DNA of 64,000 nucleotides from Shewanella insulae (GTDB taxonomy: Bacteria > Pseudomonadota > Gammaproteobacteria > Enterobacterales > Shewanellaceae), in the NCBI RefSeq assembly GCF_009831655.1, contig NZ_WRPA01000015.1, forward strand, positions 1 through 64,000, written 5' to 3'. How positions within the stretch are numbered: position 1 is the stretch's first letter; every line of letters starts with the position of its first letter. Below the pieces are notes generated by a model. That model was not told where the DNA came from and did not search any database. It saw nothing but the letters and a program-made list of their open reading frames with translations. This document shows, piece after piece, positions 9,206 to 18,576 of the stretch. The translations under genes and the position numbers were made by a program.

Positions 9206-9622
9206 ATGAGTCAAAAGCATAAGCCGATTTCCGAAAAAAAGTTTTGGCTACAACGCCTGAGTAAGACCAGCCTGCGCGCCCTGCATATCTTAGGCATTAC
9301 AGGCGCCGGTGGCGGCATCTTACTCGGGGTGGACAAGACACTATGGTGCAACTACTGGATCCTGGCCATGAGCACAGGCAGTTTGCTGATGCTCTGGGAA
9401 GTGGTCAGAGACTGGCGCTGGCTGATCCAGCTAAAGGGCCTGCTGACCCTGGTGAAACTCTGCCTGCTGGCGCTGTTTATTCCCCTCGCCACCTATAAAC
9501 CCGAGCTGCTGATCGCCATCGTCTTGCTGTCGGTGATCGTTTCTCACGGCCCGGCCGGGCTCAGACATTTCTCGGTAATACATGGACGACGCCTCGATGG
9601 ACGAAAAGAGATTAAGGGCTGA
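9206..9622 (+). CDS. membrane protein of unknown function
   Basis: The likely protein has 138 residues from ATG 9206 (MSQKHKPISEKK). A GTG start at 9149 would add 19 residues, and neither start has a clear ribosome binding site. After a basic N-terminus come about four hydrophobic segments, including HILGITGAGGGILLG, YWILAMSTGSLLML and LLIAIVLLSVIVSH. The C-terminus is basic (GRRLDGRKEIKG). The end overlaps the start of the methyltransferase gene by 41 bases, so the two are translationally linked. I do not recognise the family. Confidence 0.72.
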   Translation: MSQKHKPISEKKFWLQRLSKTSLRALHILGITGAGGGILLGVDKTLWCNYWILAMSTGSLLMLWEVVRDWRWLIQLKGLLTLVKLCLLALFIPLATYKPELLIAIVLLSVIVSHGPAGLRHFSVIHGRRLDGRKEIKG

Positions 9623-10163
9623 AGCCGCCCCGCTGCTGACGCAACATAGTGAACTTTTAGGACTCGATAACCAGCTGTTAGGACAAGAGAATAACCCACA
9701 GGTGCTCGACCTTGCCTGCGGCTGCGGGCGTAACGGCCTCTGGCTGGCCGCCCATGGCGCACATGTGACCTTTATCGATAGAGACCTTAGCAGGCTAGCG
9801 GGTGTTCCTAGGCACTGTCAGGCCCTAGCGATCGACCTGGAAAACGGCCAGCCGCAACTCCCCAAAGCTCAGCCAACACAGGCACAGTACGACATCGTCT
9901 TGGTATTCAACTACCTGCATCGCCCGCTATTTGAACTCATAAGAGAGAGCATCAAACCTGGCGGCCTCATCGTCTACGAGACCTTCATAGAAAAGCAGGC
10001 CGAGGTGGGCAGACCCAAGAACCCTAACTTCCTGCTGGCCGATGGTGAACTATCACAGCGCTTTTGTGGCTGGGAGGCTTTGCACACATTCGAAGGTAAT
10101 GTAGGCTGTGAAGACACGCCTTGTTTCAAGGCGCAATATATTGGCCGCAAACCGGCAAAATAG
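9582..10163 (+). CDS. class I SAM-dependent methyltransferase
   Basis: The 193-residue protein is a class I methyltransferase of the TehB/UbiE-like kind. It has motif I VLDLACGCGRNGLWLA, then the acidic residue that binds the SAM ribose (VTFIDRDLSRL), AIDLENG, and the post-motif strand YDIVLVFNYLHR followed by KPGGLIVYETF. The acceptor is unknown. It overlaps the membrane protein upstream by 41 bases and is followed 25 bases later by another small membrane protein gene, so the three probably form one operon. A second ATG five codons in (9597) is an alternative start. Confidence 0.85.
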   Translation: MDDASMDEKRLRAEAAPLLTQHSELLGLDNQLLGQENNPQVLDLACGCGRNGLWLAAHGAHVTFIDRDLSRLAGVPRHCQALAIDLENGQPQLPKAQPTQAQYDIVLVFNYLHRPLFELIRESIKPGGLIVYETFIEKQAEVGRPKNPNFLLADGELSQRFCGWEALHTFEGNVGCEDTPCFKAQYIGRKPAK

Positions 10164-10188
10164 GATCTGACAGCTTTAAGGACGATAG

Positions 10189-10476
10189 ATGTTTCCCTAT
10201 CCCGAACAGTACCGACTCGCCGCGCCGCCATTGGTCACCGCCCTCATGGTGTTATGGTCAATCCTGTCACGCGCCCTGTTCGGCGACGACAGCGCCATCG
10301 CCTTCTACCCGCTATTTATGCTGTTTCCCCTCAATATCTTACTGCACGGCAAGTTGATCTGGCAGGCCAAGGGAATAGAGCGGCTGGATCAGGGCATCTA
10401 CGCCTTTATCCATCTCAGCCTGGCGTTCGTGGTCTGGACCTTCGCCATCATGCATGTCAACGGCCACGGCTTTTAA
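10189..10476 (+). CDS. small membrane protein, unknown function
   Basis: The 95-residue protein has three hydrophobic segments (LVTALMVLWSILSRALFG, YPLFMLFPLNILLHGKLIW and YAFIHLSLAFVVWTFAIMHV). ATG 10189 is preceded by AAGGA at a good distance. It is the last gene of a likely three-gene unit with the methyltransferase and the upstream membrane protein. I see no known domain. Confidence 0.72.
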   Translation: MFPYPEQYRLAAPPLVTALMVLWSILSRALFGDDSAIAFYPLFMLFPLNILLHGKLIWQAKGIERLDQGIYAFIHLSLAFVVWTFAIMHVNGHGF

Positions 10477-10589
10477 CTGCAATAGCTATTCGCACGACCG
10501 CCCAAACCACACAGGTTTAGCCTGCAATACTTGCACCAATAGCTCCCCAGGGGTATCTTTGCAACCCGATTTAACCCCCAAGGTTTGCT

Positions 10590-11267
10590 ATGACTGATTT
10601 TGTGTATGCGCCGCCCACCGAGCCCTGGCTCGAGATCCTCCATGAGGATAAAGATATTCTGGTGGTCAATAAGCCCTCAGGCCTCTTGTCGGTGCCGGGA
10701 CGCGACCCCGCCTACCATGACAGCGTCTACACCCGCGTCCTACGCGACCATCCCAACGCCCAGATCGTTCACCGCCTGGATATGGCCACCTCAGGCATTA
10801 TCGTGGTAGCCCTCAGACGCAGCGCCGAGCGGGAACTGAAGCGACAGTTTCGCGATCGGGAGACACATAAGATCTACTACGCTCGAGTCGCCGGCCATGT
10901 GAAGGCGAATCAAGGCAGCGTCGATTATCCACTGATCTGCGACTGGCCCAACCGACCGAAACAGAAGGTGGATCATCAAGTTGGTAAGGCCTCTAAGACC
11001 CTGTTTGAGGTCATCAGCCGCGCCAAGCGCTCTACCCTGGTCAAGCTCACGCCGATCACCGGCCGCTCTCACCAGCTGCGCGTGCACATGATGGCCATAG
11101 GGCATCCCATCTTGGGCGATAACTTCTACGCCGATCCACTGGCCAAACGCCTGGCGCCGCGCCTGTTACTGCACGCCCAGTCGCTGAGTCTGACTCATCC
11201 CTACAGCAAGCAGCCGATGACTTTTAGTACGCCAATTCCCTTCATGGATGTCACCGAGCAGCAATAG
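10590..11267 (+). CDS. rluA: dual-specificity 23S rRNA/tRNA pseudouridine synthase RluA
   Basis: RluA isomerises uridine 746 of 23S rRNA and U32 of several tRNAs. The 225-residue protein follows the E. coli enzyme closely (NKPSGLLSVPGR, PLICDWPNRPKQKV, PITGRSHQLRVHM, GHPILGD). The catalytic aspartate is Asp64 in HRLDMATSG, the same position as in E. coli. There is no S4 domain, as expected for RluA. AAGG precedes the ATG. It stands alone between the small membrane protein gene and asnC. Confidence 0.96.
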   Translation: MTDFVYAPPTEPWLEILHEDKDILVVNKPSGLLSVPGRDPAYHDSVYTRVLRDHPNAQIVHRLDMATSGIIVVALRRSAERELKRQFRDRETHKIYYARVAGHVKANQGSVDYPLICDWPNRPKQKVDHQVGKASKTLFEVISRAKRSTLVKLTPITGRSHQLRVHMMAIGHPILGDNFYADPLAKRLAPRLLLHAQSLSLTHPYSKQPMTFSTPIPFMDVTEQQ

Positions 11268-11379
11268 GCCCGTCATCCACAGAGAAAATCTGCGACAAAA
11301 TCTACTTAAATCGCTAAAAGGTTAGCAGTTTGCTAACCAATGCCGTAAATTACCTCATAATGTTGACTTATAACGGTAT

Positions 11380-11847
11380 ATGGCAATGGATAGTTCATTT
11401 CAGCGAGACCAACTCGACAACCAGATCCTCTCGGCGCTCATGGAGGAGGCTCGCACCCCCTTCGCCGAACTGGCCAAACGTTTCGGCGTCAGCGCCGGTA
11501 CCATACATGTACGAGTAGAGAAGATGAAACAGGCGGGCATCATCACAGGCGCCCAGATCACCGTAAATCCCAAGGCGCTCGGTTATGACGTCTGCTGTTT
11601 TATCGGCATCAATCTCAAGAGTGCTGGCGATTACCCCGCCGCCATCGCCAAACTCAACGCCTTAGAAGAGGTCACCGAGGCCTACTACACCACGGGCAAC
11701 TACAGCATCTTCGTCAAGGTGATGTGCCAGTCGATCGATGGCTTGCAACATGTGCTAATCAACCGCATTCAGTCCATCGATGAGATCCAATCCACCGAAA
11801 CACTCATAAGTTTACAAAATCCAATCAGCCGCGCCGTGAAGCCTTAA
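11380..11847 (+). CDS. asnC: AsnC, Lrp-family transcriptional regulator
   Basis: This 155-residue protein is nearly colinear with E. coli AsnC, which controls asparagine synthetase and its own gene in response to asparagine. The N-terminal helix-turn-helix (about 10-60) contains FAELAKRFGVSAGTIHVRVEKMKQAGII. The C-terminal RAM ligand-binding domain contains LGYDVCCFIGI, EVTEAYYTTGNYSIFVKV and STETLISLQNPI. Two in-frame ATGs (11380, 11386) are possible starts, and neither has a strong ribosome binding site. No asnA or asnB lies in the window, so its target is elsewhere. Confidence 0.95.
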   Translation: MAMDSSFQRDQLDNQILSALMEEARTPFAELAKRFGVSAGTIHVRVEKMKQAGIITGAQITVNPKALGYDVCCFIGINLKSAGDYPAAIAKLNALEEVTEAYYTTGNYSIFVKVMCQSIDGLQHVLINRIQSIDEIQSTETLISLQNPISRAVKP

Positions 11848-11852
11848 CTCAG

Positions 11853-11881
11853 ATCCACTGGGGCTTTCGGCCTTAGTGGAT
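11853..11881 (+). terminator. hairpin after asnC, weak terminator
   Basis: ATCCACT and AGTGGAT form a stem with an inner GGGC/GGCC pairing, just after the asnC stop. No T-run follows, so a role as terminator is uncertain. Confidence 0.4.
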
Positions 11882-12067
11882 ACTACTATTAAAAAACCGC
11901 TTACAACTTTTTCTTCTACCTGCTTTAACTTTGGTAATCTTTTGTGTTAAAAAGAACAAGCCGTCAACATAGCGGCAACAAAATAAGAAAAGATTAGTAA
12001 CCAAAGTTACAGCAATACCAATAGTGTTTTGTGTCTCAAAACACTTCTATTTGACAAGGAAGAAGTT

Positions 12068-15000
12068 GTGAAAACTAAATTATCTCTAGCCATTTCAGCG
12101 GCGCTGATCTCGAGTGCGGCTGTAGCCAGCAACCAGTACACCGCAAATCCCTACGCACCGGAAATATCTTCTGCTGATAGCTATAAGAAGCCTGCAGCTT
12201 CTCAGCCTTCACAAGTTGCTCCGCAGCGTTTCATCATCGAACTGAACTCTCCTGCCGTTGCTAAGTACCAAGGCGGCATCGAGTCAATGGCAGCCACTGC
12301 CCCGAAGAAAGGCCAAAAAGTTAACGTTCAGTCTGCACCAGCTCAAAGCTACGCCAGCTTCCTCGCCAAAGAACAGTCACAATTTGTGGGTGAACTGGCG
12401 AAGAAAGTACCTAACGCCAAAGTTGAGCAAAGCTTCAAGACCCTATTCAACGGTGTGACTGTTGTTGGTCAAGGACTAAGCATCGAGCAGCTGGCAGCCA
12501 TGCCAAACGTTAAGTCTGTCTACCCAGAGACTATGTACGAAGCGAACATGGACTCATCTCACAATGTCATCAACACTGAGGCGATGTGGGAAGCGGTTTC
12601 TGGTATGGAAAATGCCGGTAAAGACATTCGCGTAGCGGTAATTGATACAGGTATCCGTCCAGAAAACCCAATGTTTGCGGGCGAAGGATTCACAAAACCA
12701 GCCGAAGGGATGCCAAGCGACGACTACTGTTCGACAGTAGATGCAAGCTTCTGTAACGACAAACTAATCGTTGCCCGCTGGTCACAACCTACTTTTGAAG
12801 TGTGTGCCGACGAGCACATGAGTCCACTGGGTTATGGTGGTCACGGCTCTCACGTTGCCGGTACTTCTGTAGGTAACAAGATCACCACCACCTATGAAGG
12901 CGTTGAAGTTGAACTGTCTGGTGTTGCACCTGCAGCTTACCTGATGGTTTACAAAGCCCTATTCACTAAGACTGACTGTGCTCGCGGCAGCGGCTCTAAC
13001 ATCATGCTGATGGAAGCGATGGAGCACGCCGTAAACGATGGCGCTGATGTTATCAACAACTCTTGGGGTGGCGGAGCAGGTGGCGATCCAGCTAACAGCC
13101 CATACAAGGCTATGTATGAGGCCGCTGAAGCTGCAGGCGTAGTTGTTGTTACCGCTGCGGGTAACGACGGTAACGGCCCACAAACTATCGGTTGTCCAGC
13201 GTGTATCGAATCAGGTATTACCGTTGCTAACACCACAACAGGTCGCTTTTTCGCTAACGCCCTAACCGTTGATGGCGAAGAGATTCTTGCACTACAAGGC
13301 AACAATGGCCTGCTAGAGACAGATATCACTGCTCCAGTCATCGCTGCTGCAAATATCGATGCAGAAAATAGCATTGGCTGTACACCATTTGCCGCTGATT
13401 CGTTCAAAGACGGTATCGCACTGATCTCTCGCGGTTCATGTTCATTCGCGACTAAGGCTGAGAATGCTGAAGCTGCAGGTGCAAAAGCTATGGTCGTTTA
13501 CAACAGCGTACCAGGCGCACCTATCACTATGTATATGCCAGATTCAACACTGCCTGCAGTGATGGTATCTGACGCAGATGGTGCGGCAATTCTTGAAAGC
13601 CTGGGCGATGACACGACAGGTACTATCGCTGCTGAAGTGACTCGTATCGTTAACAGCAAGTTTGCTGATATCCTGAACCAATCTAGCTCTCGTGGTCCTA
13701 ACGGTAACCAAAACATTCTGAAGCCAGATCTTGCGGCACCAGGTACCTCAATCCTGTCTGCAACCTCTCCAGATGAAGATGGCACTGACTTTACCACTAT
13801 GTCAGGTACCAGTATGGCGAGCCCACACGTCGCAGGTGCTGCAGCACTGATGAGCCAACTACACCCTGATTGGTCTGCAAACGACATCAAGACAGCTCTC
13901 ACCTCTACAGCTCACATGGAAGGCGTGTTAGATGATGATGCTGCAACTCCAGCCGATCCATTTGCAATGGGCGCGGGTCGTATGGATCTGGATGCTGCAG
14001 CTAAAGCTGTACTGACATTCGACAAGCCTTCAATTGCTTCAGATTCTTGTGTCGGTCCATGTACTTTCACTCGTACCGTTTACAACAAGAGCGACGAGAA
14101 GACCTCTTGGGAGCTTTCAGCTTCTTCTGACAGCGCAGGTATCAGTGTATCGCCTTCATCTCTGGAACTGGAAGCTGGCGAATCAGCCACCTTCACTGTG
14201 ACTGTTGATTCAACCTTCAGCGAGTACGGTGCTTGGATCTTCGGTAACATCATGATCAAGAGTGCATCACATCAAGATGCTCACCTACCTGTTGCTATTT
14301 TGGCTAAAGAATCGAGTGATGCTTCACTGATCTCTACCATGGCAACCAAGGCTGATCTGACTGCCGATGAAGACATGCCAATTAAAGCCGTTGTGAACAA
14401 TACTGTATTTGAAAACACAGTCACTGTTACCGCTATGGCACCAGAAGGTACTAAGCTAACTTCTGCCGACGATGTTGAAGTCACGCTAGACGGCGCAACG
14501 CAAAATGGTTTTGAAGTCGATGAAGAACTTGGCCGCATCACTTGGGTGGGTCAACTCGATCTACCAGAGATCCAGTCTGCTAAGGGTACTGGTGCAGCTC
14601 CAAGTATATTCGATCTAGACCTGGCTTATGTACCTGCTTGTACAGATGGTTGTGATGAGAAATCATTCACCTTCAACCTACCTGAGTTCAAATATAACGG
14701 TGCAACGTACACCCAGCTAACCATCTCTGACAACGGTATCGCAGTCGTTGGTGGCGGTTCAACTTCTGGCACTTGGAACAACAAGGAACTACCAGATAGC
14801 GCGAATCCAAACAACATTCTGGCGCCATTCTGGAGTGACTACGATCTGAGTGACGGTACTGAAGGCGACACAGGTGGCGGACAGCTAGGTATCAGCGTTG
14901 TTGCTGCTGGCGAGAAACAGTGGATTGTTGTCGAATGGAAAGATGCCCAGCTATATGCTGACGCCTCTGGCAACAAGTACAGCTTCAGCCTATGGATCCA

Positions 15001-15919
15001 AACTGGTGACGTAGAAGATATTTGGTTCAACTACCTAGATATCCCTAACATGCCAAGCAATGTTACTATCGGTGCTGAAAACATCAGCGGTAGCGTAGGT
15101 ACAACCTTCCACTACAACGGACAAGGTGGCACTGTTACTACTGATGATTACGTTGCACTTCAGGCGACCTCTTCTGGCAGCGTAGAGATTGACTACCTGG
15201 CAACGCCAACTAGCTTCAACCCAGGTCAAACAGACAACTTCTCAGTTGACGAAGAAATGACCTTGGAAGCAAACGTGTTAGAAAACGACACTGTTAGCCA
15301 AAAAGTTGCTCGCGTTTCTATTACAGGTGACGGCATGACGGCTAATGCACAACGCATCATCGATGTTGCACCAGCTGGTGCCCTAGGTGAAGCAACACTA
15401 GTTGACGAGCCTGAGCACGGTGAAGTGACTTTAGGTAAAGATGGTTCTATTACCTATACTCCAGAAGATGACTTCTTCGGTAAAGACTCATTCACCTACA
15501 CCTCTGAAGATGCCGAAGGTAACCTTAACGCAGCAACCACTGTTAACGTTATGGTTAACAACATCAACGACGCCCCAACTGTGGCGCCTACAGGCATGAC
15601 AAGTACTGAAGGCTTCGTGGTTACGGCTAAGGCCAACGGCAAAGATGTTGATGGTGACAACCTGACTTACACTTGGACACAGACTGCAGGTACACCAGTT
15701 AGCTTTAGCAATGGTGGTGCGGAGATCAAGTTCACCGCTCCAGCGGGTAACAACACCTTGACCTTCTCTGTTGTCGCCAGCGATGGTGAGCTAGAGAGTG
15801 AAGCTGGTACTGCAACTATCACAGTTAACGCTGTGGAAGAGCAATCTTCAAGCGGTGGTTCACTGAGTTGGTTCGCACTGCTCATGCTACCATTTGCTGC
15901 GCTGCGTCGTCGCAAGTAA
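12068..15919 (+). CDS. secreted subtilisin-like (S8) protease with PA, Ig-like repeats and GlyGly-CTERM tail
   Basis: The start is GTG 12068, preceded by AAGGAAG; it opens a clean signal peptide (KTKLSLAISAALISSAAVA). The longer reading from 12029 lacks this logic. The mature part of the 1283 residues has an inhibitor I9-like propeptide (about 45-165). The S8 catalytic domain has Asp193 (AVIDTG), His259 (GHGSHVAGT) and Ser582 (GTSMASPHVAG), with a protease-associated insert at about 385-520. Next come an Fn3-like domain, a large beta domain resembling those of exported Shewanella and Vibrio proteases, a cadherin/VCBS-like repeat and a PKD-like domain. The end, SSSGGSLSWFALLMLPFAAL plus RRRK, is a GlyGly-CTERM signal. 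Such proteins are processed by rhombosortase and exported by type II secretion. Codon use is AT-leaning and even, as in highly expressed genes. Confidence 0.95.
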   Translation: MKTKLSLAISAALISSAAVASNQYTANPYAPEISSADSYKKPAASQPSQVAPQRFIIELNSPAVAKYQGGIESMAATAPKKGQKVNVQSAPAQSYASFLAKEQSQFVGELAKKVPNAKVEQSFKTLFNGVTVVGQGLSIEQLAAMPNVKSVYPETMYEANMDSSHNVINTEAMWEAVSGMENAGKDIRVAVIDTGIRPENPMFAGEGFTKPAEGMPSDDYCSTVDASFCNDKLIVARWSQPTFEVCADEHMSPLGYGGHGSHVAGTSVGNKITTTYEGVEVELSGVAPAAYLMVYKALFTKTDCARGSGSNIMLMEAMEHAVNDGADVINNSWGGGAGGDPANSPYKAMYEAAEAAGVVVVTAAGNDGNGPQTIGCPACIESGITVANTTTGRFFANALTVDGEEILALQGNNGLLETDITAPVIAAANIDAENSIGCTPFAADSFKDGIALISRGSCSFATKAENAEAAGAKAMVVYNSVPGAPITMYMPDSTLPAVMVSDADGAAILESLGDDTTGTIAAEVTRIVNSKFADILNQSSSRGPNGNQNILKPDLAAPGTSILSATSPDEDGTDFTTMSGTSMASPHVAGAAALMSQLHPDWSANDIKTALTSTAHMEGVLDDDAATPADPFAMGAGRMDLDAAAKAVLTFDKPSIASDSCVGPCTFTRTVYNKSDEKTSWELSASSDSAGISVSPSSLELEAGESATFTVTVDSTFSEYGAWIFGNIMIKSASHQDAHLPVAILAKESSDASLISTMATKADLTADEDMPIKAVVNNTVFENTVTVTAMAPEGTKLTSADDVEVTLDGATQNGFEVDEELGRITWVGQLDLPEIQSAKGTGAAPSIFDLDLAYVPACTDGCDEKSFTFNLPEFKYNGATYTQLTISDNGIAVVGGGSTSGTWNNKELPDSANPNNILAPFWSDYDLSDGTEGDTGGGQLGISVVAAGEKQWIVVEWKDAQLYADASGNKYSFSLWIQTGDVEDIWFNYLDIPNMPSNVTIGAENISGSVGTTFHYNGQGGTVTTDDYVALQATSSGSVEIDYLATPTSFNPGQTDNFSVDEEMTLEANVLENDTVSQKVARVSITGDGMTANAQRIIDVAPAGALGEATLVDEPEHGEVTLGKDGSITYTPEDDFFGKDSFTYTSEDAEGNLNAATTVNVMVNNINDAPTVAPTGMTSTEGFVVTAKANGKDVDGDNLTYTWTQTAGTPVSFSNGGAEIKFTAPAGNNTLTFSVVASDGELESEAGTATITVNAVEEQSSSGGSLSWFALLMLPFAALRRRK

Positions 15920-15936
15920 GCAGATAGCTTGAACAG

Positions 15937-15967
15937 AAAAAGGGAGCCAGTTGGCTCCCTTTTTTAT
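15937..15967 (+). terminator. Rho-independent terminator of the subtilase gene
   Basis: AAAAAGGGAGCCA and TGGCTCCCTTTTTT pair perfectly around a two-to-four-base loop and end in a T-tract. Confidence 0.93.
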
Positions 15968-16034
15968 TGATAACGCAACAGGCGACTAAACTGAGCACAG
16001 AGCGATGAAGTGCAAATCATCCGAAAGCCAAAAT

Positions 16035-17141
16035 CTAAAGCACAAACACCTTAGTCATCACCTTATAGAGCTCTGTGCCTTGATACACTGAGGCCGAGGC
16101 AAAATGCAGCACGGGCACGCAGTCGACCGGCAGACTCAGGGGCACTATCGCGCTCTCCTGCCCATATCTGTCGACGCGCAGGATGTTGGCTAGCGGTCTT
16201 CCTGCGGGCAGGGCCTGCCCCACCTTAGCCTTATACTCCACCAAACCGCCCAGCGGCGCATGATACTTCTTATAGTCTTTCAGGTAACAGGCATAACGTG
16301 GCATCTTTGCAGGTGCGACGTGCTCACTTATCACGCCGCGTTTGCTGAGATAGGCCAAGATCCCTTCGACATCCACCAAGGCATCATTCAGATCGACATT
16401 CTCCTGACTGCCGAGTTCCAGGGTAAAGGCCGACACAGGCCGCTCAATCTCGCGTCCCTGAGTAGCCAGGTATTCGCTCAGCTGCCACCAAGGGCAGAAG
16501 ATAGACTCATCCATAGCCCCGCCAAACTCGTTAGGGATAAGCAGGGTGTAGGGAATGGAAAAATACTTGGCGGCATCCTTGTCATATTCAGGGCAATACA
16601 GATGCTTGCACGACTTAGGGCCGGTATGCAGATCCAGCACGATATCCGCCCCATGGCCCATCTGCTGCAGACTCACCGCCAGACGATGGCCCGTGGTGAT
16701 CCCCCAGGGCTCATGCAGACGGCTATGGCAACGCTCGACCAGTAAGGCCCTGAAATGGGCGATCAACTCGGTATCGCTCAGATGTCTATGCCCCTGATAC
16801 CAGCTAGCAACATCCAGCTTATGGTCGAGATACTCACGGTTCCAGTTCACCCCGGTAATGGGATCGAAACGGCCAAGGGTGAACTCGCCACTTTTTTGAT
16901 TGATCCCCAAAGGATTAGCCAAAGGAACCAGGGTGACCTTACCGCGCAGCTCGCAGCTCTCGAGCGCCTGCATCAGCTGATAGATCACCGCATTGCCCTG
17001 CACCTCGGCGCCGTGGACGTTGGCCTGAATATAGACGCTCGGCCCGGTTTGCACCTCTGGAGTAAACTCAAACAGACTCAGCTCGAGATCTTGACCTGTG
17101 GCGAGCTCGCCAATCTTAAGCTTGGAACGACTCGGCTTCAT
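16035..17141 (-). CDS. M14-family succinylglutamate desuccinylase/aspartoacylase-like protein
   Basis: The 368-residue protein is a zinc-dependent deacylase or carboxypeptidase of the AstE/aspartoacylase branch of M14. Zinc ligands can be seen in NVHGAEVQGN (His-x-x-Glu) and LDLHTGPKS (His), and the catalytic glutamate in FTLELGSQ. A C-terminal biotin-carrier-like beta domain follows (GGLVEYKAKVGQALPAGRPL). The start at ATG 17141 (MKPSRSKLK) lies only two bases after the lysC stop; a longer reading would overlap lysC. The tight coupling to lysC means it is transcribed under the lysine riboswitch. It might therefore act on an N-acyl amino acid related to lysine or aspartate metabolism, but that is inference. 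Confidence 0.88.
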   Translation of the reverse strand: MKPSRSKLKIGELATGQDLELSLFEFTPEVQTGPSVYIQANVHGAEVQGNAVIYQLMQALESCELRGKVTLVPLANPLGINQKSGEFTLGRFDPITGVNWNREYLDHKLDVASWYQGHRHLSDTELIAHFRALLVERCHSRLHEPWGITTGHRLAVSLQQMGHGADIVLDLHTGPKSCKHLYCPEYDKDAAKYFSIPYTLLIPNEFGGAMDESIFCPWWQLSEYLATQGREIERPVSAFTLELGSQENVDLNDALVDVEGILAYLSKRGVISEHVAPAKMPRYACYLKDYKKYHAPLGGLVEYKAKVGQALPAGRPLANILRVDRYGQESAIVPLSLPVDCVPVLHFASASVYQGTELYKVMTKVFVL

Positions 17142-17143
17142 CG

Positions 17144-18496
17144 CTAACCTTCGAATAAGTTCTGATGCAGGGCACTCACCACCTGAGCCGCCTCGGACTC
17201 GGCCACCAGGACACACAAATTGTGTGGGCTGGCGCCCTGGCAGATCATGCGCACATTGTGGGGCTCTAATACCTTGAACACGCGGCGACACACACCTGCA
17301 GTGGTGGCAATCTTGTTGCCTACGATCGCCACCAGCGCCAGGCCCTCTTCAACCCTTACGCGGCAGTGCTGTGACAGCTCCTGTAGCAAGGCCTCACTCA
17401 ACAGGCTATTACCGGCCGAGTCTGAGCCCGTCTTGTCTAGCGTCAAGGAGACGTTCACCTCTGAGGTAGTGATCAAATCTACACTGATCTTATGCCTCGC
17501 CAGGGTGGCAAAGGTCTCGGCCAGAAAGCCTTGGGCATGCAGCATCTGCAGGCTATGTAGATTCAGTAGTGTCTGGTCACGTCGCACCGCCACGGCGCGA
17601 TAGATAGGCTCGTCACTCACCTGATGACGGATCCAGGTTCCGCCCAACTCGGGGGCCTTGCTGGAACCGACAAACACCTGAATCTTGTGTCTGACCGCAG
17701 GCAAAATAGTTGCCGGGTGCAGCACCTTGGCGCCGAAGGTTGCCATCTCGGCGGCCTCGTTAAAACTGATCTCCTGGATGGGACGCGCATTTGGCGCGAG
17801 GCGCGGATCTGTGGTGAAGATCCCCGGCACATCCGTCCAGATCTCTACCGCAGACGCATCAAGCGCCTCGGCAAGCAGGGCCGCAGAATAGTCACTGCCG
17901 CCACGGCCTAACGTTGTGGTGGCGCCCTGCTCATCGGCGCCGATAAAGCCTTGAGTCACTATGCACTGCTCACTAAGCAATGGCAGTAGATGCTCTGCGC
18001 AGAGCTGCTTTACCGCCTCGATCTGCGGCTCGGCGCGGCCGAAATGACTGTCGGTGCGCATCACCTGACGAACATCGAAGGCGCTCGCCCGCTCGCCCTT
18101 CTCCCTCAGCACCGCAGCAAACAAGACAGATGAACACTGCTCACCCTGGGCAAGTAGCTCGTCTATGGTCGCCTTACTACGGTTTTGGGAGAGCGACTCG
18201 CTCAGGCAGGCAATCTTACTTAATATGGCATCGAGACGAGCGGCCACATCATGGGGCTGACCCAACTCGTCGAGGATCTTATATTGAATCGAGGCGATTG
18301 ACTTAAGGAGCTGCTGACGACGATCTTCGTCCACACATTCCTGGGTTAATTCCACCAAGAGGTTAGTGACACCACTCGAGGCGCTTACCACCACCACACG
18401 GGTGTCGGCATTGGTCAATACGATATCGGCGCAGCGGTTCATCGCCTCATAATCGGCAACCGAGGTACCGCCAAACTTAGCAACAACAATAGACAT
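17144..18496 (-). CDS. lysC: lysine-sensitive aspartokinase III
   Basis: LysC phosphorylates aspartate, the first step of the lysine, threonine, methionine and diaminopimelate pathways. The 450 residues match E. coli LysC (449). The kinase domain opens with VVAKFGGTSVADYEAMNRCA and contains GRGGSDYSAALLAEAL and the substrate loop EIWTDVPGIFTTDPR. Two ACT domains for lysine feedback follow at about 310-450 (LNLHSLQML, KISVDLITTSEVNVSLTLD, LVAIVGNKIA). GAGGTG precedes the ATG. A lysine riboswitch in the leader gives a second layer of lysine control. The M14 deacylase follows with a two-base gap. Confidence 0.97.
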   Translation of the reverse strand: MSIVVAKFGGTSVADYEAMNRCADIVLTNADTRVVVVSASSGVTNLLVELTQECVDEDRRQQLLKSIASIQYKILDELGQPHDVAARLDAILSKIACLSESLSQNRSKATIDELLAQGEQCSSVLFAAVLREKGERASAFDVRQVMRTDSHFGRAEPQIEAVKQLCAEHLLPLLSEQCIVTQGFIGADEQGATTTLGRGGSDYSAALLAEALDASAVEIWTDVPGIFTTDPRLAPNARPIQEISFNEAAEMATFGAKVLHPATILPAVRHKIQVFVGSSKAPELGGTWIRHQVSDEPIYRAVAVRRDQTLLNLHSLQMLHAQGFLAETFATLARHKISVDLITTSEVNVSLTLDKTGSDSAGNSLLSEALLQELSQHCRVRVEEGLALVAIVGNKIATTAGVCRRVFKVLEPHNVRMICQGASPHNLCVLVAESEAAQVVSALHQNLFEG

Positions 18497-18576
18497 TAGC
18501 GCACCTCAACCCAAATAGCTGACGATGACACAAAAGAAATAGATAACATTGAATACGCTCCGAACTGACTTCGTTC

